A stretch of 64,000 bases of DNA, taken from NCBI GenBank assembly GCA_000435515.1, contig FR884179.1, forward strand, positions 1 through 64,000, read 5' to 3'. Source of the stretch: Firmicutes bacterium CAG:582 (GTDB lineage Bacteria; Bacillota_I; Bacilli_A; RF39; UBA660). Under the pieces are notes generated by a model that saw only the letters and a program-made list of their open reading frames with translations, made no database searches and was not told where the DNA came from. Positions 7,701 through 16,136 of this stretch are shown piece by piece (position 1 is the stretch's first letter; each line of letters opens with the position of its first letter). The position numbers and the translations under genes were made by a program.

Positions 7701-9087
7701 TTTCACTTGCTCTTTTTACATCTTTTTCATATGGAATCATTACATATCTTTTCTTGCTAGGTGCTGTATAAGTATTCATTGATGCATCTGATCCAGATAC
7801 ACTTTGTCTTTCTATTTTATAAGCACTCATATCTTCAAGTTGATTCTTTACCATTAATGATATAAGACTACTTGGAATATTAGTTTTATACAATTTACTT
7901 AAAGATGACAACGTTTTATCATACTTTAAAAGAATTGATTTATCAGTTGTAATTTTAGAAATGACAGCTTCTAATACTTGTTGTTGATTCAAAATTCGAT
8001 GTCTATCTCCTAAAGCATATGCATGTCTTTCACGAGCATAACTTAGTGCCTCACCACCACTAAAATGATTCATCCCTTTTTTTACATTTGTTTTTATAGC
8101 TCCACCATCACCACAATAAGTTGTAAAAGCTTTATCACTTTCAATATCAATTCCACCAAGTAAATCAACTACCTCTACAACTGATGAAAAACCAACTTTA
8201 ATATAATAATCAATCTTAATATCAAACAAGTTTTCAACAGTTTTAACACTTGTATCTATACCATAAATACCTGCATGCGTAAGTTTATCTTTTAAACCAG
8301 TTTTACCATATACTGATACATAATAATCTCTTGGAATACTTGTTAAAAGTACTTTTTTATTTTTAGGATCTACACTTATAATCATATTTACATCACTTCT
8401 AGTTTTACTAGCAATATAATTACTACGTGCATCACTTCCCGATAAGAAAATATTAAATGGCTTAAGTTCATCCACTAAATTATCTTTTTTTACATTCTTT
8501 TTTATTTCAACATTAAAACTATATATTATATTAACTTTACTTTCATCAATTTCTTTTTCGTCAACAAGCATATTATAATAAGTTTTATCAAGTAGCATTG
8601 AATTTACTTTATTATCTAAAAAATCATGAGCCAAAGAATACATGTCATCATAAGCGTTTTCACTTGCATTTACTCGTTTTTTTAATTCTTTTAAAGTCTC
8701 ATCTGAATTTTCTTCATTTAGATATCCAAAATTTTTAATTGAACTTAAATCATAATTACTATCTTTTAAAACATAAACACCATATTCACTTATTTCTACA
8801 GAATCATTATTAAAAGCATGACGCAGATAATCAATTGTTTCATTTCCATAATAATAACCAATTAAAGAAATAATAATTGTTATTATACTTATTACAAGAC
8901 CAATTATATTAAGCCACTTTTTCTTTGTATATAAAAGTAAACTAATAAGATTAAATATAATTATAACACTTATAAATATAATAAAATATTTATTTGGTAA
9001 CATATTTAGACCTTTAATTGTAACTATACAAACAATTGATAATATAATGGTTAAAATACTAAGAACAATTTTTAATATATTTTTCAT
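7681..9087 (-). CDS. LytR-CpsA-Psr (LCP) family glycopolymer transferase
   Basis: 468 residues: three N-terminal transmembrane helices (about residues 5-25, 33-53 and 61-82), a linker, then an extracellular LCP domain. LCP signatures visible are GSDARSN near residue 216, RSDVNMIISVDP, LTSIPRDYYV with the conserved Arg, and the C-terminal SYARERHA with a further Arg pair. LCP enzymes move glycopolymers from the undecaprenyl carrier onto peptidoglycan, so it is a likely final step for the polysaccharide made by the 11.6-19.1 kb locus. The start follows GAGGG. Confidence 0.9.
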   Translation of the reverse strand: MKNILKIVLSILTIILSIVCIVTIKGLNMLPNKYFIIFISVIIIFNLISLLLYTKKKWLNIIGLVISIITIIISLIGYYYGNETIDYLRHAFNNDSVEISEYGVYVLKDSNYDLSSIKNFGYLNEENSDETLKELKKRVNASENAYDDMYSLAHDFLDNKVNSMLLDKTYYNMLVDEKEIDESKVNIIYSFNVEIKKNVKKDNLVDELKPFNIFLSGSDARSNYIASKTRSDVNMIISVDPKNKKVLLTSIPRDYYVSVYGKTGLKDKLTHAGIYGIDTSVKTVENLFDIKIDYYIKVGFSSVVEVVDLLGGIDIESDKAFTTYCGDGGAIKTNVKKGMNHFSGGEALSYARERHAYALGDRHRILNQQQVLEAVISKITTDKSILLKYDKTLSSLSKLYKTNIPSSLISLMVKNQLEDMSAYKIERQSVSGSDASMNTYTAPSKKRYVMIPYEKDVKRASENIKKYA

Positions 9088-9110
9088 AACATTCCCTCAC
9101 ATCGAGGCGT

Positions 9111-9139
9111 ATTATAGCAAATTTTAAGTGCATTTGCAA
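9111..9139 (-). promoter_or_regulatory. LCP gene promoter
   Basis: Minus-strand TTGCAA, 17-base spacer, TATAAT. It diverges from the small-toxin promoter at 9165-9193. Confidence 0.75.
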
Positions 9140-9164
9140 GTTTCAACACATGCGAACAAACGTA

Positions 9165-9193
9165 TTGATTGTTTGTTGTTTTATTGTTATAAT
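9165..9193 (+). promoter_or_regulatory. Promoter of small hydrophobic peptide (toxin-like) mRNA, locus 1
   Basis: TTGATT, 17-base spacer, perfect TATAAT. The expected start is the GG at 9200-9201 (GGAACAT), a 5' end also found at locus 2. The leader can fold CCTCT (9224-9228) onto AGAGG (9240-9244), masking the Shine-Dalgarno at 9241-9247. Confidence 0.7.
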
Positions 9194-9257
9194 TTATTTG
9201 GAACATCAGTTGTTGAGTGTCTGCCTCTAATCTTTATAGAGAGGAGGTTTGAGAGAT

Positions 9258-9350
9258 TTGAAAAAACGCGAATACTATATAAAACTACTTCGTTACATAT
9301 CACTCATTTTACTACTCTTAACCTTATTGGTTTTAGTAATAAAAAAATAG
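9258..9350 (+). CDS. Putative type I toxin: 30-residue membrane peptide
   Basis: A TTG-initiated frame 10 bases after GGAGG encodes 30 residues: a basic start (MKKREYYIKLLR), one hydrophobic helix (ISLILLLLTLLVLV) and a KK end. This is the form of Fst/TxpA/holin-like type I toxins that insert in the membrane. The context supports this: own promoter, a leader hairpin over the RBS, a 3' terminator, and a convergent antisense promoter. The downstream block (9421-9472) is nearly repeated at locus 2 (41442-41493), which encodes another small membrane peptide. The peptide sequence alone would not be convincing. Confidence 0.6.
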   Translation: MKKREYYIKLLRYISLILLLLTLLVLVIKK

Positions 9351-9377
9351 ACACTTAATTCAAAAGAATTAAATGTC
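9350..9377 (-). terminator. Terminator of locus 1 antisense RNA
   Basis: Minus-strand GACATTTAATTC and GAATTAAGTGTC pair around TTTT and are followed by TATTTTTTT. The stem begins at the last base of the toxin stop codon. Confidence 0.65.
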
Positions 9378-9397
9378 ACCACTAAAATAACGGGTAG

Positions 9398-9436
9398 ACA
9401 TTCAACATACCAAAACTGAATGTTCCCTTTTTTTAT
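9398..9436 (+). terminator. Terminator of locus 1 toxin mRNA
   Basis: ACATTCA and TGAATGT pair around a 12-base loop and are followed by CCC and a T run on the plus strand. The antisense RNA would be complementary to this hairpin. Confidence 0.65.
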
Positions 9437-9493
9437 TGTATGCAAATTTTCTTGCTAAATACATTTTACCATATTTTTAAATTGTTTTCTAGA

Positions 9494-10039
9494 CTAATTT
9501 ATAGTATTTATTATGTCATTTGCAACAGTTTCAATTTTATCACTATAGTTTAGAATATCTGGATAATTTAAACAATTATCAAAAAATGCTTTATATACCA
9601 GTTTTCCTTCTGCACTTTCAATAAATGATCCAAGTGATGTCAAAGCACCATCAGTTGAATATTCATTTCTAGATTTTGAACCTATAACTAAAACTACCAT
9701 TTTTTTATCTTTTAATTTTTTCTCACTATAAAGAGGATTTAACCTATCAATAAATATTTTTAAGTCACCTGATAAAGTATTCCATCTCGTTGGTGTAATA
9801 AAAAGTAACACTTCTGCATTATTAACTTTATCAATATTTACTTTCATATCATCATTAAAATCACATACACCATTTTTATCACAATCCATACATCCAGTAC
9901 ACAAATATATTTTTTGATTTCCTGGCACTATAATATCACTTGATATTCTATTTTTATCAAAAATGGATTTTAAACTATTAGCTAAATGAATTGAATTACC
10001 TTCTCTTCTTGAACCAACTATCATTAATATTCTAGACAT
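9494..10039 (-). CDS. Flavodoxin-fold NAD(P)H-dependent FMN reductase family protein
   Basis: 181 residues of the FMN_red/flavodoxin_2 type. The N-terminal phosphate-binding loop is GSRREGNS (residues 9-16), followed by the CTGCMDCDKNGVC cluster near residue 47 found in the iron-sulfur-flavoprotein-like branch, and TPTRWNTLSGDLKIFIDR contacting the flavin. It probably transfers electrons from NAD(P)H to a quinone, nitro or azo compound; the substrate is unknown. AGGTGAT precedes the ATG. It is the last gene of the toxin-antitoxin transcript or a separate unit; no terminator separates it from the gene upstream. Confidence 0.75.
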   Translation of the reverse strand: MSRILMIVGSRREGNSIHLANSLKSIFDKNRISSDIIVPGNQKIYLCTGCMDCDKNGVCDFNDDMKVNIDKVNNAEVLLFITPTRWNTLSGDLKIFIDRLNPLYSEKKLKDKKMVVLVIGSKSRNEYSTDGALTSLGSFIESAEGKLVYKAFFDNCLNYPDILNYSDKIETVANDIINTIN

Positions 10040-10077
10040 ATTATCACCTAGAATTATTGTGTGATTAGTTCACATTT

Positions 10078-11118
10078 TTATACATCTATTTTTTCTCTCG
10101 AATTTAAATATTTTTTGTCCTTATAACTTATAATTCCTAAAAACGCAAGTCGTGTATAATAAAATGTTAATGGAATATAATTTTCTGAACAAAAATTAAC
10201 TATTTCATTTTCACTCATAGTTTGCATTTTTTGAAAATCACTTTCTGATATCATACAATCTAACGCAAATCTATCTTGACTATCCTCGTTTTCCTTATCA
10301 TCCACAACTATCTTATTTTTCAATTTATTAAAATCTGTTTTAATGTGACCAAGTTCATGATACAAAGTAAAATATAATGATGATTTTTCTTTAAACATTC
10401 TAGAAATGAATATACACGGATTATTCTTTTTAACCATTGAACAACCGCGAATCTTTGTTCCGGGTAAAGTGTCTTCGATAATTAAATAAATTCCATACTT
10501 TCTAAATAAATTTTTAAGTAAATCTTCATCAAATTTTTGGAATCTTATTTTTTTTAATTCTTGTAACAAATCACCAATTTTTGATGAATTATATTCACCA
10601 ATTTCCATATTTTGTTCAAGAATATTTTCACATCTTCTAATCCATAAATATGTTTTTAAATTATTTGCATTCTCACGCTTTTTAAATAAAACTTTACTAT
10701 TAATATAAGGTAACACTTTATCAAAAGAATCGACATGTAGAAATTGTAATAAATCATAAGCATTTTGAAGATATGAAGTTTTATCTCTTAATACAATCCA
10801 CTTATTCTTATAAAGATCATTTATATAAAAACTATCCAAATATTTTTTTATTTCCTTATCACCTTTAAAGCGGTCATGTAAATATATATCCAGTTTTTTA
10901 GAGTTTTCACAAAAGAAAATTAAATTAACGTCAATGTCCGTTATTAGAGAAATTGCTATCATTAATTCTAAAGATATATACGACTTATCATTTAATATTT
11001 CATTTAAATGCTTTTTAGAAATTCCAAGTCTTAATGCAAAATCAGTTTGGTTTATCTTATAATAATCCAAATAATCTTTTAACATTGGACCAAATCCTTG
11101 TTGTACTTTTCTTTCCAT
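10078..11118 (-). CDS. XRE-family HTH fused to ImmA/IrrE (M78) metallopeptidase, antitoxin candidate
   Basis: 346 residues with two parts. Residues about 12-65 are an XRE/HigA-type helix-turn-helix (DYLDYYKINQTDFALRLGIS, then KHLNEILNDKSYIS). Residues about 205-330 are an M78 zinc peptidase with YHELGHIKTD holding the HExxH motif near residue 253. The middle is helical. The gene follows the RelE/HigB-like gene with the RBS inside its last codons, so the pair is co-translated. This order (toxin first, HTH second) is that of higBA; the peptidase suggests the antitoxin or another repressor is controlled by proteolysis. Confidence 0.8.
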   Translation of the reverse strand: MERKVQQGFGPMLKDYLDYYKINQTDFALRLGISKKHLNEILNDKSYISLELMIAISLITDIDVNLIFFCENSKKLDIYLHDRFKGDKEIKKYLDSFYINDLYKNKWIVLRDKTSYLQNAYDLLQFLHVDSFDKVLPYINSKVLFKKRENANNLKTYLWIRRCENILEQNMEIGEYNSSKIGDLLQELKKIRFQKFDEDLLKNLFRKYGIYLIIEDTLPGTKIRGCSMVKKNNPCIFISRMFKEKSSLYFTLYHELGHIKTDFNKLKNKIVVDDKENEDSQDRFALDCMISESDFQKMQTMSENEIVNFCSENYIPLTFYYTRLAFLGIISYKDKKYLNSREKIDV

Positions 11119-11126
11119 ATAATCAC

Positions 11127-11447
11127 CTACCCATCATTATAATGATTTAAATTTATTTCACTTAATTCTACTTCTACAATATATACAAGATCTAAATTTT
11201 CATTTGCTGGTCTTATAAACAATCTTATTTTTTCATTTATTCTAGCTGTATAAAAAGATTTTAAATTACCACTTTTTTTCTCTATATGAAATATCTTGCT
11301 ATAAGGATTATCAAGAAGCTCTCTCATATTACCTACAAGTTTTAAATACATTATAATTCTTTCAAGAGTTTCTATCTCTTTCTTCATATGCTTATTTAAA
11401 AGTTTTTTATAATCTCTTTTATATTTAGATGTATAATTTACTATCAT
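11127..11447 (-). CDS. RelE/HigB-like toxin
   Basis: 106 residues with the RelE/ParE superfamily pattern: an N-terminal helix pair rich in Lys (SKYKRDYKKLLNKH), then KSGNLKSFYTARINEKIRLFIRP, where the Arg residues and the C-terminal beta-strands are expected to form the active face, and an IVEVELSEINLNHY end. Such proteins cleave mRNA on the ribosome. It has its own promoter and RBS (AAGGAG) and is directly followed by the HTH-peptidase partner. It could also be a non-toxic ParE-like protein. Confidence 0.75.
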   Translation of the reverse strand: MIVNYTSKYKRDYKKLLNKHMKKEIETLERIIMYLKLVGNMRELLDNPYSKIFHIEKKSGNLKSFYTARINEKIRLFIRPANENLDLVYIVEVELSEINLNHYNDG

Positions 11448-11465
11448 GTGTTCTCCTTTTTATGT

Positions 11466-11494
11466 ATTATAACCTCGAAAGTAAATATATGCAA
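11466..11494 (-). promoter_or_regulatory. Promoter of the RelE/HTH-peptidase pair
   Basis: Minus-strand TTGCAT, 17-base spacer, TATAAT. It abuts the terminator of the polysaccharide operon. Confidence 0.75.
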
Positions 11495-11520
11495 CAAAAA
11501 AAAAGAAACAATTTATGTTT
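11495..11520 (-). terminator. Intrinsic terminator of the polysaccharide operon
   Basis: GAAAC and GTTTC pair around a 7-base loop, followed by nine T on the minus strand. Confidence 0.7.
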
Positions 11521-11646
11521 CGTTTGATATAATTTTTTTCCAAGAGCTATTTAGTAATTTATTATTTATTAAGGATTCATCAAAATAACAAATTGAATTA
11601 ACTACCTATTCAAGAGTTCTCTTTACACTGGACAAATTATTATGAT

Positions 11647-13179
11647 CTATTTTCTCTTTTTTAATCCTTTCAACATATTTATAAAATATTTAAAGTTTTC
11701 ATCTTTTGAAAACAATAATAACATAATTACATTTGGAACGATTAAAGCAATTAATACATTACTTATGAATTGAAGATAAACATTATCAAAACTTATTAAT
11801 ATAGCTAATGAATAAGTAAATCCTGCTATAAGAATAAATATTATAAAATAATAGATTGTCTCTTTAATATAATCAGAAATTTTTCTTCCGAAAAGTTTAT
11901 TATAAACATATTTCGGATAGCTATAGCACCATAAAACTAATCCACTTGCAATTGTTCCCATAAACACTCCCATAAGTCCAAATTTTTTAACAAATATAAT
12001 TGATAAAACTATATTTAATAAAGATTCAATTATAGGAACAAAACGATCCTCATAAAATATACCTGCTGCTTCTTTAAAAGCTCCATATGTTGAACGTGAT
12101 GAAACAATAAAGAAGTTAATTACCAAAACTAATAATACTTTTGTAGGTAAAACAAATTTATAACCTATCCAAATAGTTATAAAACTATCCATTATCACAA
12201 ATATACAAATCGATGAAAAACATGATATCCAGAAGTTAACAAAACGAATTTTATTAAAAATATCAAAGTGTTTTGTTTTTGATTCGGTTACAAGCAAATT
12301 ACCAACACTAGCTCTTGTAGCTTGAATAATATGATTTATTACAGTTTGAACAGCATTAATAATCATATAATAATTAGAATATAAACCAACAGTTACTAAT
12401 CCTAAGTACTTAGAGATGATAATATTATCCGTTCCTGATACAATAAAAGTTCCTATTTTGTGAAAAAACAAAGCTTTAATTTTTTGAAATATATCTTTTT
12501 CAGTTTTACTATCTAACTTTGTAACATTATTATCTAAAAGATAACTATATCTTCTATTAACATAAGAAGATATAACAATATTTTCAACTAAACGCATCAT
12601 TACTTTTATTATTAAATATAAATAATAATCATGAGTAAAGTAAAGGAATGTAAGTTGCATTGTATTAACTAGTATTGTATATCCCATATGAATTATATTT
12701 GTTATATACTCTTTTTGATCTGCATATAACATACTTCTCTTATAAGATAAAATATACGAGCAAATAGTTTCAAGCAAGAAAAGAATATAAACTAAATATA
12801 CATTAATACCTACTGTAACACTTTCGATATCAACAATATATTTAATGAAAGGTATAATCATAATGCCTATAATTGAAATTATTAATGTAATAATTCGATA
12901 ACTTTTTTTATAAAATTGCATCAATGATTTAATTTTTTCATGGTTCTCCTCTGCAATTGGTTTATACATATTATAAATTATCGCTGAACCCATACCCAGT
13001 TCAACAATACCAAGCATGGATATTACATTAGAAAAAAGACCATTTAATCCTAAATATTCAGATCCTAATATTTTAATAAAAACCGCTTGAGCAACAAGTC
13101 CAACTATAATCGTTAAAACATTTGAACTAACTGCAGTAATCATATTCTTAAAAGAACTTTTTTTACGTTCACTTTTCAT
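11647..13179 (-). CDS. Oligosaccharide flippase (Wzx-like, MATE/MOP superfamily)
   Basis: 510 residues with 12-14 hydrophobic helices and a polysaccharide-biosynthesis-protein pattern: NMITAVSSNVLTIIVGLVAQ at the start, LGSEYLGLNGLFSNV, then GTDNIIISKYLGLVTVGLYSNY near residue 250. Wzx proteins flip undecaprenyl-linked repeat units across the membrane. It is the last gene of the locus; the start follows AGGTGAAGC. A 126-base tail separates it from the operon terminator. Confidence 0.85.
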   Translation of the reverse strand: MKSERKKSSFKNMITAVSSNVLTIIVGLVAQAVFIKILGSEYLGLNGLFSNVISMLGIVELGMGSAIIYNMYKPIAEENHEKIKSLMQFYKKSYRIITLIISIIGIMIIPFIKYIVDIESVTVGINVYLVYILFLLETICSYILSYKRSMLYADQKEYITNIIHMGYTILVNTMQLTFLYFTHDYYLYLIIKVMMRLVENIVISSYVNRRYSYLLDNNVTKLDSKTEKDIFQKIKALFFHKIGTFIVSGTDNIIISKYLGLVTVGLYSNYYMIINAVQTVINHIIQATRASVGNLLVTESKTKHFDIFNKIRFVNFWISCFSSICIFVIMDSFITIWIGYKFVLPTKVLLVLVINFFIVSSRSTYGAFKEAAGIFYEDRFVPIIESLLNIVLSIIFVKKFGLMGVFMGTIASGLVLWCYSYPKYVYNKLFGRKISDYIKETIYYFIIFILIAGFTYSLAILISFDNVYLQFISNVLIALIVPNVIMLLLFSKDENFKYFINMLKGLKKRK

Positions 13180-13192
13180 GCTTCACCTACTT

Positions 13193-14278
13193 TCAACTAA
13201 AAATGGACATATAAGGAACTGTCCTATCAGCCTTTAAAATACAATAATAATAAATCCAAAAACATAAAGCTAAAATTAAAAGTATAAACAAAAATATATT
13301 TTGATACTTCTTACCAACAAATATTTTAGGAAATTGTGGAATAGTAAATATTGAGAAATATAAATAATAATAAGAAAATCTTTGAGCATAATTAGATATT
13401 TTTCCTAAGTTATAAAGAATAAACCCCATATAAATAACAAATGGAATATCTTTTAACTTTGTTTTACTAATAACTTTACCACTAATAAAACATAATAAAG
13501 TTATCAAAATTACCATAACATGCTCAACACCAATAACATTTGATGAATTATCTTTTATATAGAATAAATATCTTTGACTTAGAATATTAGAATTAATTAA
13601 AAAACTAATTATTTCTTTATAAAAAATTACAAACATAACAACTAAAAACAATATAAAAATTTTTACTAAATTAGTGTATTTACCTTTAAATAGACTAATT
13701 ATTTTATACATTATAAATAAAATAAATCCAATAATAGCTGTATTATGAAATAAAAATGCCAACAGTATTAAAAATAAAGATTTTTTATTATCAGTTTTAT
13801 AAAAACAAAAAGAATATAAAATAATACTTATTGATATTGTTTGTCTGATCATGTTTAACGATCTATTATAAAAAAGTAATAAAAACAAAAGATAAGAAAT
13901 CCATGGAGGACAATCTTTTTCATAATAAACACATGCCTTCAAAATAAAATATTGTATTATAAATTGAAGAATAAAATATACTATATTTACACTTGGAATA
14001 GTTTTAACAACTAACATATTAATTAGTATATATAAGTATTCTATGTCTGTATGATTGGCAATATAAGGCATTGTTTTTCCTCTTAAACACAAATCATAAA
14101 CTATTCTAACATAATTATTAGTGTCTGTTCCAATACCTGCTTGCCTAAATCCTGCTAAAAGTGATGGAAACAATATAGCAAAAATAAGAAACATTTTCTT
14201 TTTTGCTGAAGATGTTGTTTTACCATATAAAAATAGGAATATAGTACTTAATAAAAACACAAATAAATATATAAACAT
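13193..14278 (-). CDS. EpsG-family polysaccharide polymerase (Wzy-like)
   Basis: 361 residues, about ten transmembrane helices. The segment SLLAGFRQAGIGTDTNNYVRIV near residue 38 (RxxxxGtDt.NY) is the EpsG family hallmark. These proteins polymerise repeat units on the outer face of the membrane. AAGGTGAT precedes the ATG. It sits between the flippase and the glycosyltransferases, in a single transcription direction with gaps under 15 bases. Confidence 0.85.
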   Translation of the reverse strand: MFIYLFVFLLSTIFLFLYGKTTSSAKKKMFLIFAILFPSLLAGFRQAGIGTDTNNYVRIVYDLCLRGKTMPYIANHTDIEYLYILINMLVVKTIPSVNIVYFILQFIIQYFILKACVYYEKDCPPWISYLLFLLLFYNRSLNMIRQTISISIILYSFCFYKTDNKKSLFLILLAFLFHNTAIIGFILFIMYKIISLFKGKYTNLVKIFILFLVVMFVIFYKEIISFLINSNILSQRYLFYIKDNSSNVIGVEHVMVILITLLCFISGKVISKTKLKDIPFVIYMGFILYNLGKISNYAQRFSYYYLYFSIFTIPQFPKIFVGKKYQNIFLFILLILALCFWIYYYCILKADRTVPYMSIFS

Positions 14279-14282
14279 GTTA

Positions 14283-15263
14283 TCACCTTTTTATCTTATA
14301 ATAGATTTTATTAATTATAAAATAAAATCTATATTTTTTTTGAATTAATAACTTAGTAAGAAACCTATCTTTAAATTCTAAACTCTTTAAAGAATTCAAG
14401 TTTACTTGTATCATTTTAATATCAGTTTTTTCATAAATATAACTCATAATTTCTAAAAACTCTTTATAGTTTATGTTAGTTGTTTTAATCAAATATTTTA
14501 ACTTCATATTTAATCTTTTAAAAATAAAAGTTTTCATAAAATCTGTATCATTACAATATTTAGAAAGTGATTTAAATACATTAACATTATCTATGCATTC
14601 TTTTACTCTTACTTCAACATTACTTTTCTTGGTCATGCTATTATCATTATATAGATAATTATATCCAACATAATCAACATAACCATAACTGTTACCATTT
14701 GCAAAACACTCACATATAAACTTTATATCTTCAGCAAATTTTATACTTGTATCAAATCTTACATTTTTAATGATATCCTTTTTTAAAAAGATTCCGCCAC
14801 CATAACCAAAAAATATATTTTTCATGATTAAATCCATTGAATCTTTTTTAAAGATAATATTTCCTAAAGGGTATTTTACTTCATTAATTACTTTTCCATC
14901 TAAAGAAACATTTCTATACCCGCATCTTACTATATCGCATTCAGTTTTAGTAGCATAATTGTGTACAACTTCAATAAAATCTTTATCGATGTAATCATCA
15001 CTATCGACAAACATAATATAGTTCCCAGTTGATAAATCTATACCTAAGTTTCTAGCACTGCTGACTCCACCATTTTCCTTATAAACATATTTCAATCTCT
15101 TATCATTTACTTTTTCTATAATGTCTTTGGTATTATCAGTTGAACCATCATCTATAACTATTAATTCAATATTTTTAAACGTTTGATTTAATATTGAATC
15201 AATACATTTTTTTATATACTTTGATGTATTATATGTTGGAACAATTACAGTAACAAGATTCAT
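14283..15263 (-). CDS. Family 2 glycosyltransferase (GT-A), polysaccharide locus
   Basis: 326 residues. N-terminal GT2 domain: VTVIVPTYNTSKYIKKCIDS, IELIVIDDGSTDNT, GGVSSARNLGID and the metal-binding MFVDSDDYID (DxD) near residue 85. The C-terminal part is alpha-helical and variable. It adds one sugar from a nucleotide donor to the lipid-linked unit on the cytoplasmic side; donor and linkage cannot be read. Its start follows the preceding stop codon immediately. Confidence 0.85.
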   Translation of the reverse strand: MNLVTVIVPTYNTSKYIKKCIDSILNQTFKNIELIVIDDGSTDNTKDIIEKVNDKRLKYVYKENGGVSSARNLGIDLSTGNYIMFVDSDDYIDKDFIEVVHNYATKTECDIVRCGYRNVSLDGKVINEVKYPLGNIIFKKDSMDLIMKNIFFGYGGGIFLKKDIIKNVRFDTSIKFAEDIKFICECFANGNSYGYVDYVGYNYLYNDNSMTKKSNVEVRVKECIDNVNVFKSLSKYCNDTDFMKTFIFKRLNMKLKYLIKTTNINYKEFLEIMSYIYEKTDIKMIQVNLNSLKSLEFKDRFLTKLLIQKKYRFYFIINKIYYKIKR

Positions 15264-16136
15264 TTACATCGTCTCCAATTCTTTAATTAACACTTTGCTA
15301 GACTTAATGGCATTTTTATAAACAAACAAATTTTTACTTCTTTTAGTCTTTTTAATCGAATTTGTAGCAGAATCTTCATTGTGAAATATAACAATTTTAG
15401 GATTATATACAGATTTAAGCCCACATTTTTTTAATTTAGCAGCCAATATCTTCTCCTCCATATACATAAAAGTTCTTGAATCCAATCCATTAAATTGTTC
15501 AAAATACTTTTTAGAAAATATTAAAAATGCTCCATGTAAAACAATATTCTCTTGTCTTTCATCAACACCATCCATATTATAATAACTCTTTACTGTTCTT
15601 TTTTTCAAAAATATTTTTTTTAAACCATCATAAATAAAACTAATATAAAACAAGTTACAATAATAATTAACATATAATCTAAATACTCGTTTTTTCAACT
15701 CTTTTAAGGAAATCAACTCTTTTTGAATTGGATTTACTTTATTATCAGGAAGAAGTATTTTAGGCCCCATTACTGCATAATGACTATTTTCATACTCATC
15801 TTTAACTAATTTATAAAAATTATCATCTAGTAAATAAGTATCATTATTGAGCATAACAACAAAATCAGCGTCAAAATTTTTATGAATATACTCAAATCCT
15901 AAATTATTACCATTCGCAAATCCCAAGTTTTTAGAAGAAAGTATAACCTCTATAGTTTTATCGTTTTCATACTCGGACTTTAAACTCACACCTGATTTAT
16001 TCAGTGAATTATTATCTACAACAACAATTCTATAATTAGCATGAATATATTTTTTGATTGATTCAACACACTTTCTTGTATCGTCAATTGTGTTATAGTG
16101 AAGAATTAAAAAAACAATATCAACTTTCTCTTTCAT
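15264..16136 (-). CDS. Family 2 glycosyltransferase (rhamnosyltransferase-like)
   Basis: 290 residues. Seen: VFLILHYNTIDDTRKCVESI, VVVDNNSLN, SKNLGFANGNNLGF and the metal site VMLNNDTYL, the pattern of the WbbL/rhamnosyltransferase branch of GT2. The C-terminal RSKNLFVYKNAI end also fits that branch. Overlaps the kinase gene by 17 bases, so its translation depends on the upstream gene. Donor sugar not determined. Confidence 0.8.
   Translation of the reverse strand: MKEKVDIVFLILHYNTIDDTRKCVESIKKYIHANYRIVVVDNNSLNKSGVSLKSEYENDKTIEVILSSKNLGFANGNNLGFEYIHKNFDADFVVMLNNDTYLLDDNFYKLVKDEYENSHYAVMGPKILLPDNKVNPIQKELISLKELKKRVFRLYVNYYCNLFYISFIYDGLKKIFLKKRTVKSYYNMDGVDERQENIVLHGAFLIFSKKYFEQFNGLDSRTFMYMEEKILAAKLKKCGLKSVYNPKIVIFHNEDSATNSIKKTKRSKNLFVYKNAIKSSKVLIKELETM

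Larger units (their letters stand above)
9345..9456 (-). ncRNA. Putative antisense antitoxin RNA, locus 1
   Basis: The minus strand has a promoter-like block conserved with locus 2 (TAAAAT at 9463-9468, TACAAT at 9435-9440) and an intrinsic terminator at 9350-9377 made of a 12-bp stem with a G-U pair and a T run. The RNA between them would be antisense to the 3' end of the toxin message, as in txpA/RatA. Which of the two -10 candidates is used is uncertain, so the 5' end could be near 9456 or 9428. Confidence 0.5.

Noticed and set aside
9128..9358. Longer plus-strand frame over the small-toxin locus
   Set aside because: It starts before the promoter and lies in a different phase from the 30-residue peptide; composition is not protein-like.
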